From Acidimicrobiia bacterium (GTDB lineage: Bacteria > Actinomycetota > Acidimicrobiia > Acidimicrobiales > Hopanoidiivorantaceae), in assembly GCA_020027305.1 (NCBI GenBank), contig JAHRAM010000115.1, forward strand, positions 1 to 18,049: a DNA stretch of 18,049 nt. Direction: 5' to 3'. This document shows positions 1 through 5,954 of this stretch, piece after piece (the stretch's first letter is position 1; the number at the start of each line of letters is the position of its first letter). Below the pieces are notes generated by a model. That model was not told the origin of the DNA. It saw only the letters and a program-made list of their open reading frames with translations, and ran no database searches. The position numbers and the translations under genes are program-made.

Positions 1-293
1 TCACATAGAGCTGTGGGATTTCCTTGATAGGCGTATGAAGGTTCATTTCCACACTTGAGTTGTTGTTCGGTTTGCGGTCTAGCTGTTGTTGGAGTCGGGG
101 CTTGAGTTGACGGGGTTGGAGCCTGAGTTGGTGGAGAAGATTCTGGTTCAGTAGATGAGTCGCTATTTGTATCTTCTTTAGAGTTAGAAAAATTTGAAGC
201 TGCTTCTCGAGTATTAGCTTCTTCAGAAAAAACAGTGGCAGAATGGTTACATGCACTTACAAGGATTACAAACCCTCCAACAATTAAAAACAT
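1..293 (-). CDS. Putative lipoprotein, N-terminal part (runs off window start)
   Basis: Translating the minus strand from an ATG at 293 gives 97 residues that run off the window edge. It begins with a hydrophobic stretch (MFLIVGGFVILVSAC), with a lipobox-like VSAC at residues 12-15. A polar Ser/Glu/Asn segment follows, then a Pro/Thr linker (PTQAPTPSTQAPTPTT), then the start of a possible Cys-containing domain. A lipid-anchored surface protein is the natural reading; the function of the missing domain is unknown. The signal peptide from this ATG is unusually short and lacks a basic n-region. A better one, starting MKALKM, lies just upstream at ATG 310 but is out of frame because of GCGCGC at 299-304. 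It would need two bases fewer. The gene is therefore either broken, started at 293, or affected by a sequence error. It lies downstream of trpA on the same strand. Confidence 0.6.
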   Translation of the reverse strand, partial: MFLIVGGFVILVSACNHSATVFSEEANTREAASNFSNSKEDTNSDSSTEPESSPPTQAPTPSTQAPTPTTARPQTEQQLKCGNEPSYAYQGNPTALC

Positions 294-460
294 TTTTAGC
301 GCCTTCATCTTTGAACCCATCACTACATTTCTCTTCTCACACTTTATGTTGTTTCAAATACTTAGTTTGTTACATTAAAAGTCTGTTATTGGTATCTTTA
401 AGCACTCTTTAGCATTGCTTATTTTTAGCTCTTTGCTTGTTTTCGTTTTTTGGATGCTTA

Positions 461-1231
461 CTAATTGAGCGCTTTTTTAAATTCTGCCAATAGCTTAGCT
501 GTCTTTTTAGGGCTTTTGTTCGCAAGAAGTTTTTTAACTAGAACAGACCCCACAATAACCCCATCTGCCACTTCAACTGCCTTAGCTGCTTGTTCAGGAG
601 TGGAAATTCCCACCCCCACAAGAACTGGAGTGTCTGTAACCTGTTTAAGCCTTTTAGCAATTTCTGTGGCACTTGTAGCTAAGGTTTCTTGTTCCCCTGT
701 TACCCCAAGCAAGCCAACGGCATAAACAAACCCAGTTGATGATGTGGCAATTCTTTCTAACCTATCATCACTGGCAGTTGGGGCAGCCAAAAGGATAGTG
801 GCAATTTCAGCTTGGCGACCTGCCTCTAGCCAGTTGCTTGATGCCTCAAAAGGCATGTCGGCAAGAATGCCACCGCTAAAACTATATGTTTTTAAGTCAG
901 CACTAAAGTTTGCCAAGCCTCTACGATAGGCAATGTTATAGTAGGTCATAGCTATCACAGGAACTTTAAGTTTTAGCTCTGCAACTTTTTTGAAAATATT
1001 GTCAGGTGTTGTTCCAGCTGAAAGGGCTATGTCGTTTGCTTCACATATAATTGGGCCATCCATAACGGCATCAGAAAATGGAATTCCAACCTCAACAGCA
1101 TCTGCCCCAACATCTTCAAACGCCTGCAAGGTTTCTTCCCAACCTTGAATGCCTCCAGTTATAAAAGGTACAAGCAGTTTTTGCCCATTTTGGCATTTTT
1201 GCTTTAGTTCGACTTCTAGATTTTTAAGCAT
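461..1231 (-). CDS. trpA: Tryptophan synthase alpha subunit
   Basis: This subunit cleaves indole-3-glycerol phosphate to indole and glyceraldehyde 3-phosphate and passes indole to TrpB. It is a 256-residue TIM barrel, close to the usual length. The substrate motif VEVGIPFSDAVMDGP (residues 46-60) holds the two catalytic acids, Glu47 and Asp58, in place of the usual GIPFSDP(L/T)ADGP. GFVYAVGLLGVTG and VLVGVGISTPEQA match the phosphate-binding loops. The usual N-terminal TAGDP reads ITGGIQG, a mild divergence. The start at 1231 lies 16 bases inside the end of trpB, so the two are probably translationally coupled. It is the last trp gene of the leftward cluster, and no convincing terminator follows it. 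Confidence 0.96.
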   Translation of the reverse strand: MLKNLEVELKQKCQNGQKLLVPFITGGIQGWEETLQAFEDVGADAVEVGIPFSDAVMDGPIICEANDIALSAGTTPDNIFKKVAELKLKVPVIAMTYYNIAYRRGLANFSADLKTYSFSGGILADMPFEASSNWLEAGRQAEIATILLAAPTASDDRLERIATSSTGFVYAVGLLGVTGEQETLATSATEIAKRLKQVTDTPVLVGVGISTPEQAAKAVEVADGVIVGSVLVKKLLANKSPKKTAKLLAEFKKALN

Positions 1232-2403
1232 TTCAAATGTTCCATCATTTGGTCAACATCTTTGTCGCCTCTACCCGAAAGGTTTAGAAGCACCATTTTA
1301 TTCTTGAATGCCGAATTTTTGGCTTCCAAGTCTTTTACTATATATGCCAATCCATGCGCAGGTTCAAGGGCTGGAATTATTCCTTCTTTTTGTGTCATCA
1401 ACTGAAAAGCAGAAATAACTTCTTCATCGGTCACGTTTACATATCTTGCCCTTTTGCTAGCAGCTAAGGCAGCATGTTCTGGGCCAACCCCTGGATAGTC
1501 TAAGCCAGCAGAAATTGATTTTGCCTCTAAGACCTGCCCCCACTCATCTTGGAGCAATTGTGTCATTGACCCATGAAGCACACCTGGGTCGCCTTTTGTG
1601 AGAGAAGCTCCACCTGCTGGTTCAACTCCTACTAACTCCACATCTGGAATGTCTAGAAATTCAGAAAATATTCCAATGGCGTTAGAACCTCCGCCTACAC
1701 ATGCCACCACAATATCAGGGAGTCGACCAAATTGTTCTTGGCACTGTATTTTAGATTCTTTGCCGATTATGGATTGTAGTTCTCTTACCATCATTGGATA
1801 TGGGTGTGGACCCATCACAGAACCCAAACAATAGTGAGTGTTTTTAACATTTGTCACCCAATCACGAAGAGCTTCATTGATAGCATCTTTTAGGGTTTTG
1901 CTTCCAGTTTTAACTGGAATAACTTCCGCTCCCAGCAGCTCCATCCTAAAAACATTGAGTTCTTGACGCATCATATCTACCTCACCCATATATACGACAC
2001 ACTCCAACCCAAAAACTGCAGCTGCTGTAGCAGTTGCAACCCCATGTTGCCCAGCTCCTGTTTCTGCGATTATACGGTTCTTGCCCATTTTCACAGCGAG
2101 CAGGGCTTGTCCTAAAACATTGTTGATTTTATGTGAGCCTGTATGATTTAAATCTTCCCGTTTCAAAATTAGCTCACACCCCAACTCAGTTGAAAGGGTT
2201 TTTGCTTGGGTGATGGGTGTGGGCCTGCCAGCAAAATTAGCAAGTAAATTATCTAGTGTTGCACGAAATTCAACGTCTGCCCACGACTCTTTAAATGCCT
2301 CTTCTAATTCTTCACAAGCAGGCACGAGCGTTTCAGGGATAAATCTTCCACCAAATTCATCAAAAAACCCATCAATAGTCGGGGCATTTTTAATTTCGCT
2401 CAT
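1216..2403 (-). CDS. trpB: Tryptophan synthase beta subunit
   Basis: This PLP enzyme condenses indole with L-serine to make tryptophan, in the alpha2beta2 complex with TrpA. At 395 residues it has the usual TrpB1 length. The PLP lysine is Lys92 in EDLNHTGSHKINN. The catalytic Glu114 is in AETGAGQHG. GGGSNAIG binds the cofactor phosphate, and LSGRGDKDV near the C-terminus contacts the pyridine ring. The start is supported by AAAGGG nine bases upstream (2413-2418), one of the few good Shine-Dalgarno sites in the window. The 3' end overlaps trpA. A diverged duplicate of its own start region lies just upstream (see the repeat at 2371-2488). Confidence 0.97.
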   Translation of the reverse strand: MSEIKNAPTIDGFFDEFGGRFIPETLVPACEELEEAFKESWADVEFRATLDNLLANFAGRPTPITQAKTLSTELGCELILKREDLNHTGSHKINNVLGQALLAVKMGKNRIIAETGAGQHGVATATAAAVFGLECVVYMGEVDMMRQELNVFRMELLGAEVIPVKTGSKTLKDAINEALRDWVTNVKNTHYCLGSVMGPHPYPMMVRELQSIIGKESKIQCQEQFGRLPDIVVACVGGGSNAIGIFSEFLDIPDVELVGVEPAGGASLTKGDPGVLHGSMTQLLQDEWGQVLEAKSISAGLDYPGVGPEHAALAASKRARYVNVTDEEVISAFQLMTQKEGIIPALEPAHGLAYIVKDLEAKNSAFKNKMVLLNLSGRGDKDVDQMMEHLKCLKI

Positions 2404-2488
2404 ACAATTACACCCTTTGTCAATTTCGGGGAGTTTTTAATATTTGATGCTTTTCAATTTTGCTCATATTCTCTCTTTTGCAATTTTT
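2371..2488 (-). repeat. Diverged tandem duplication of the trpB initiation region
   Basis: Two adjacent copies on the minus strand share AAATTG, CAAA, a purine run, ATGAGC, AAATT, AAAA, then CCCCG. The two ATGs (2403 and 2467) are 64 bases apart. The first 18 bases from each ATG match at 15 positions. The downstream copy is the functional trpB start. The upstream copy goes out of frame and stops at 2420. Confidence 0.45.
2413..2418 (-). promoter_or_regulatory. Ribosome binding site of trpB
   Basis: AAAGGG on the minus strand, nine bases before the trpB ATG. It stands out because most first genes in the window have no visible Shine-Dalgarno. It fits an internal operon gene that needs its own ribosome entry after a 173-base gap. 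Confidence 0.55.
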
Positions 2489-2503
2489 TAGCTTGAGGGA
2501 CAT
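2420..2503 (-). other. Small upstream ORF (27 codons) before trpB, possibly a duplication relic
   Basis: An ATG at 2503 opens 27 codons ending in TGA at 2420. An internal in-frame ATG at 2467 is preceded by AAAGAGAGAAT. From that internal ATG the start of the ORF resembles the start of trpB (MSKIEK versus MSEIKN). No Trp codons are present, so it is not an attenuator leader peptide. It may be an untranslated relic of duplication; expression is not shown. Confidence 0.25.
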
Positions 2504-2576
2504 TTTTTATCTTCAAAAAGTCTTCAGTTAAGAGTTTAAAGACTAATTGCTTAATCTGTATTTGATTATTAAACAC

Positions 2577-3344
2577 TTATAATAAATCGGCTTCCCAATC
2601 GTATGGCTGCTTATCAGGTAAATGCTCATCACTAGTTGAGTCAGTTGCCATAGAGTTGTGATTTGTTTTGGTTCCTTCTTCTTCAGGGGAATTGTTGCCA
2701 GAAAGATTTTCACTAGCTTCAGCCACCGCCGCAACAAACTCTTTAATAGCAATAGGGTCTTTTTTACCCTTTTGAATTGTGCCCGCTTTACTTTCACGCG
2801 ATATTTCTACACCAGTTGAAACATCTACCCCCCACGGCCTCACCCTTTTTATGGCATCGCCTACATTATTTGCGGTCAGCCCTCCAGCAAGCATAATCTT
2901 TATGCCCGATGGTGCATTGTCTGCTTGTTCCCAATCAAAAACTTTTCCCGAACCTGGAACTGGGGCATCAATCAGCACTATATCTGCTTGCCAGTCTTTT
3001 GCATTTATTAATTGCTCTGAACCACCTGTAAAACCTTTTATTACATAGGGAACACGATCTTTTATCCACTTTGTTTCTTCTGGAGTTTCGTTTCCGTGAA
3101 GCTGAACTGCCTTGAGGGATACCTTGTCGGCGATTTTCACTACATTTTCTTTGTCTTGGTTTTGAAAAACCCCAACTGTCAAAACCCCCCTTGGCAATCT
3201 AGCAGTAATGTCAGCAGATGTCGCTCGGTCAATCTGTCGTGGAGAAGGTGCAAACACAAATCCCAATGCATCAGCGCCCATCGCAACAGCACTCAGCCCA
3301 TCCTCTTTTGAGGTGATACCACAAACTTTTATAAATACTCGCAC
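2577..3344 (-). CDS. trpF: Phosphoribosylanthranilate isomerase with C-terminal acidic tail
   Basis: TrpF isomerises N-(5'-phosphoribosyl)anthranilate to CdRP, the third step of tryptophan synthesis. The catalytic Cys8 is in IKVCGIT and the catalytic Asp126 in VLIDAPVPGSGKVFDW. LAGGLTANNV and GVDVSTGVE are the phosphate-binding loops. The enzyme fold ends near residue 208, as in ordinary TrpF. A further 45 or so polar, acidic residues (about 211-255, ending DWEADLL) have no recognised match and look disordered. The start is a GTG directly after an in-frame TAA, so no longer form is possible; no clear Shine-Dalgarno precedes it. It lies between a long repetitive spacer and trpB. Many actinomycetes lack trpF and use PriA instead, so its presence helps narrow the lineage. 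Confidence 0.93.
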   Translation of the reverse strand: MRVFIKVCGITSKEDGLSAVAMGADALGFVFAPSPRQIDRATSADITARLPRGVLTVGVFQNQDKENVVKIADKVSLKAVQLHGNETPEETKWIKDRVPYVIKGFTGGSEQLINAKDWQADIVLIDAPVPGSGKVFDWEQADNAPSGIKIMLAGGLTANNVGDAIKRVRPWGVDVSTGVEISRESKAGTIQKGKKDPIAIKEFVAAVAEASENLSGNNSPEEEGTKTNHNSMATDSTSDEHLPDKQPYDWEADLL

Positions 3345-3579
3345 TTATTTTTCAGCTGTTTTATTTCTTCAGCTATTTTTAAATTTTACATTTGAAAATT
3401 GCCCTAGCTCGCTTTTTAATTTTCATATTTTTCTTGTCTAAAGAAAAGATCAAAAGAAGGCACAACCAAAAATAGCTAAAAAATATCAAGTGGAGCCACA
3501 AGAAAATGCCTTTTAGTGAAAGTGTTTACAGCGAGTAGTAAATAAAGAATGCAGACGACTAAAAGAGTGAACCAAAAGG

Positions 3580-3800
3580 AGTAAAAGTAGAAGAATGGGA
3601 GCAAAAGAATAGAACTAAAAAATTAGGGGCAAAGTAACGAAACTAAAAAATTAAAAGTGAAGAGCGGTAGCAAAAAAATGACGCCAACTAAAAACACAGA
3701 ACTAAAAAATTAAGAGTAAAAGAATGAAACTAGAAGAATGAGAGCAAAAAATGATATCAATTAAGAACACGAGGCACAAAATTAAAAGTAAAAAGCAAGA
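3580..3800 (+). repeat. Degenerate purine-strand mosaic repeats
   Basis: GAACTAAAAAATTA occurs at 3612-3625 and 3699-3712, and with one inserted A at 3639-3653. AGAAGAATGRGAGCAAAA occurs at 3589-3606 and 3732-3749 with one mismatch in 18. Shorter scraps (AGTAAAAG, CAATTAAGAACAC) are scattered between. The order of motifs is not conserved, so this is a mosaic and not a simple tandem array. No reading frame runs through it. Confidence 0.6.
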
Positions 3801-3856
3801 GAGTAAAAAGGGGTATGGGAAAGGAAGCTAAAATGACAAAAAGCTAACCACACCCC

Positions 3857-3960
3857 TTTTAAATTTTCTAAATTTAAATTGTCTAAATTTAAATTTAAAT
3901 TTTTTCAATAAATAGATTTTTCAATTTGTTTTCAATTGATTTTTCAATTTATTAATTGTT
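3857..3960. repeat. AT-rich block of short direct repeats
   Basis: CTAAATTTAAATT is repeated and extended by further AAATTT units (about 3868-3901). GATTTTTCAATTT then occurs at 3915-3927 and 3938-3950. Nearly all bases are A or T. It could be a promoter or curved-DNA region for leftward transcription of trpF, or simply slippage-prone sequence. Confidence 0.5.
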
Positions 3961-3991
3961 AAATTACTTGTGTTTTTTATGTATTCATTGT

Positions 3992-4012
3992 GACCATATA
4001 TTCAGTATGGTC
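3992..4012. repeat. Perfect inverted repeat downstream of trpC
   Basis: GACCATA, a 7-base loop, then TATGGTC: a perfect 7-bp stem about 50 bases past the trpC stop. No U-tract follows it in the trpC direction, so it is not a standard terminator. It could be an RNA hairpin protecting the trpC 3' end, or a protein-binding site. Confidence 0.4.
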
Positions 4013-4059
4013 TAGGGGTGAGACAATTTTTTACAAATTTTTTACAATCGCAGAAAAAT

Positions 4060-4929
4060 TTAAGAAAGCAATGATTTTAAGGCTGCAGGTGGATCGTCTG
4101 CCTTCATCAAATGCTCCCCCACCAAAACTGCGTTATATCCAGCATCTGCAATTTCACGAACTGCCTTGCCAGAATTAATACAAGAGGCAGCTATTGAAAT
4201 AACGTCATTATGAATTTGAATCGCCAACTCTAATGCTCTATCGGGATACTCTTCAAATGTTTTTAGGTCACGCTGGTTCACCACCACGCAAAACTCACCT
4301 ATTGGCAATGTATCGCGTAGAGCAAGAGTTTTTCGCACCTCGTTTTTATTGTGCGCTTCAATTATGGAATCTAGCCCTAGTCTAGATGCTATTTGTGCAA
4401 GATTGATTATCTCTGGGTAATCTAAGGCCGCAACAATAAGCAATACTGCACTCGCTCCTGCATTAAACGCATCAACTATATCAAGCCCTGACATTGTGAA
4501 ATCTTTTCTGAGTATGGGAAGAGTTGTGTCCCCTTCAACCGCCTTAAGATCATTTAGAGAACCCTTAAAAAATTCCTCATCGGTTAAAACTGAAATAGCA
4601 CTAGCGCCAGCCATTTCAAAGTCTTTTGCCAATTCAGCAAGCTCGCTTGAATTTTTGGCTTCCCCCGCTTTATTTGTTACACCAAAATCGCCCTTTGAAG
4701 GCGACTGCCGTTTTATCTCCGCAATTATTTTTATGTCTGGGTTTCTAACGCCATCATTTAAAGTATGAGTTCCTTTTTCAAATTTGAGTGCCTTATTAAA
4801 TTGAAAAGATTTCTCTGGTTTTGCTTTTTCTTTCGCTAACTCAAACAGTTCTTCAAAATTGCGGTTTTCCATATCAGCGATTGCCCGCTTTCTGTGGAAT
4901 GCAACTATTTCATCAAAATATGGCCTCAT
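4060..4929 (-). CDS. trpC: Indole-3-glycerol-phosphate synthase, divergent active site
   Basis: IGPS converts CdRP to indole-3-glycerol phosphate. The 289-residue TIM barrel keeps EIKRQSPSKG (Glu71, Lys73), the general-acid lysine in LRKDF (Lys142), the general base in IIEAH (Glu191) and an Asn in VNQRDLKTF (Asn218). Two normally conserved loops are altered. The usual (I/V)G(I/V)N reads VVVN. The usual AESGI reads AASCI (residues 247-251), so the substrate-contacting Glu is Ala248 and the Gly is Cys250. Fold and context still make it TrpC, but activity is less certain. Only nine bases separate it from the upstream xthA stop and no Shine-Dalgarno is visible, so the two are probably co-transcribed. 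Confidence 0.92.
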   Translation of the reverse strand: MRPYFDEIVAFHRKRAIADMENRNFEELFELAKEKAKPEKSFQFNKALKFEKGTHTLNDGVRNPDIKIIAEIKRQSPSKGDFGVTNKAGEAKNSSELAELAKDFEMAGASAISVLTDEEFFKGSLNDLKAVEGDTTLPILRKDFTMSGLDIVDAFNAGASAVLLIVAALDYPEIINLAQIASRLGLDSIIEAHNKNEVRKTLALRDTLPIGEFCVVVNQRDLKTFEEYPDRALELAIQIHNDVISIAASCINSGKAVREIADAGYNAVLVGEHLMKADDPPAALKSLLS

Positions 4930-4938
4930 TATTATTTA

Positions 4939-5787
4939 TTATTTGAATGCCGCAATCACAGGTGCGTGATCTGAGGGCTTGTTGTCATCTGATTTTGAGC
5001 TTGAGTTTGAAGGGCTAATAAATTTGTCTTTTCTAGCATTTAAGTCAACGGTTGTCCAAGCAAGTTTTTTTACCAAATCCTCACTTGCCAATATGTGGTC
5101 TATTCGCATTCCTTGGTTATTTTGAAATTTCATATTTGTATAGTCCCAAAAGGTGAAAATGTTTTCAGCCTTGGGGTGTTTATAACGGAATACATCTGTC
5201 AACCCTGCCTTCACTACCCCTGACCATGCCTTCCGTTCATCATCGCTAGTATGGGTTTTCCCCTTGTATGCTTTTTCATTCCAAACATCAATACCAGTTG
5301 GAGCAACATTGAAATCGCCCACAACTGCAATCTTTTTTACTCCATCGGCAAGTCGCTTGGCAACAGATTTCTTTAGCCAATCTAACCAGTTCAGCTTGTA
5401 GAAATAATGGTCGTGCCCGACTTCTCTACCATTGGGGGTGTAAGCACTTGCCACAAGCACTCCCCCACATTCTGCCCAAATAAATCGAGCGTCTGGATCT
5501 TCATTTTTTCCATGTCGTAGCCCAGCTTCAACATTTTTTATTCCAACCCGCGACAAAATAGCTACGCCGTTGAATCCGTAATTAGCCTTGCCTTTTTCTT
5601 CGCCGTAGTGTGCCACTTCATAACCTAGCTTTTTGACTTGGGTAGCGGCAATGGTTTCAAACCCTTCATTATCAATCTTGGTTTCCTGCAAGCACAAAAT
5701 ATCTGGCTGGGCGATTTCTAACCAAGCCAGCAGTCGAGGTAACCTGGCACGGATGCCATTTACATTCCAAGTCGTGAGGGTAAACAT
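4939..5787 (-). CDS. xthA: Exodeoxyribonuclease III / AP endonuclease
   Basis: This Mg2+-dependent 3'-5' exonuclease and abasic-site endonuclease serves base excision repair. The 282-residue EEP fold shows WNVNGIRARL at the N-terminus, the metal-binding Glu35 in QETK, GFNGVAILSR, VVGDFNVAP (Asp158, Asn160), MRIDHILAS, and the terminal SDHAPV (Asp273, His274). A Ser-rich polar insertion (about 257-270) lengthens the loop before SDHAP compared with typical family members. The ATG at 5787 has a TAAAAT hexamer six bases upstream and no Shine-Dalgarno, so the mRNA is probably leaderless. It probably leads the transcript that includes trpC and is divergent from murT. Confidence 0.95.
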   Translation of the reverse strand: MFTLTTWNVNGIRARLPRLLAWLEIAQPDILCLQETKIDNEGFETIAATQVKKLGYEVAHYGEEKGKANYGFNGVAILSRVGIKNVEAGLRHGKNEDPDARFIWAECGGVLVASAYTPNGREVGHDHYFYKLNWLDWLKKSVAKRLADGVKKIAVVGDFNVAPTGIDVWNEKAYKGKTHTSDDERKAWSGVVKAGLTDVFRYKHPKAENIFTFWDYTNMKFQNNQGMRIDHILASEDLVKKLAWTTVDLNARKDKFISPSNSSSKSDDNKPSDHAPVIAAFK

Positions 5788-5793
5788 ACTTAT

Positions 5794-5799
5794 ATTTTA
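5794..5799 (-). promoter_or_regulatory. Candidate -10 box of xthA (leaderless start)
   Basis: TAAAAT on the minus strand ends six bases before the xthA ATG, which would place transcription start at or next to the start codon. No strong -35 is seen. Confidence 0.45.
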
Positions 5800-5940
5800 G
5801 ATTAGAACTGCTTGTAGCCATTGACAGAATCTATTACTCATTTGTAATGCTTTTTGGCCTGCAATGTTTCTTTTATGGTGTTGCATTACAATGCTTATAT
5901 TGTAAGATTTTTGTTTAATAACTTTTTATTGTCAATTCTT

Positions 5941-5946
5941 TAAAAT
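5941..5946 (+). promoter_or_regulatory. Candidate -10 box of murT (leaderless start)
   Basis: TAAAAT ends eight bases before the murT ATG. No Shine-Dalgarno is present, and the start agrees with the usual MurT N-terminus. This is the rightward half of the 167-bp divergent region shared with xthA. Confidence 0.45.
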
Positions 5947-5954
5947 ATATCTAC

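Larger units (their letters stand above)
3345..4059. other. 715-bp non-coding spacer between trpC and trpF
   Basis: No credible gene is seen on either strand. From the trpF side it holds about 130 bases of mixed AT-rich sequence, about 370 bases in which the plus strand is almost entirely purines plus C with very little T (about 3480-3845), and an AT-rich block of short direct repeats (about 3857-3960). An inverted repeat (3992-4012) and a tandem AATTTTTTACAA repeat (4024-4047) lie close to the trpC stop. If trpC and trpF share a transcript, that RNA would carry a long pyrimidine-rich stretch here. Otherwise the AT-rich block may hold a separate trpF promoter. Confidence 0.7.

Noticed and set aside
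396..426. Terminator after trpA (AAGCA ... TGCTT)
   Set aside because: The stem is only 5 bp with a long loop, and no T-run follows on the trpA transcript strand.
3393..3440. Small ORF (MKIKKRARAIFKCKI) upstream of trpF on the minus strand
   Set aside because: Only 15 codons, with no homology, no good ribosome site and biased AT-rich composition. Likely chance.
3580..3800. CRISPR array
   Set aside because: The repeats are degenerate, unevenly spaced and low-complexity, with no unique spacers and no cas genes.
3992..4012. Rho-independent terminator for trpC
   Set aside because: The stem is perfect, but no T-tract follows it in the trpC direction. Listed only as an inverted repeat.
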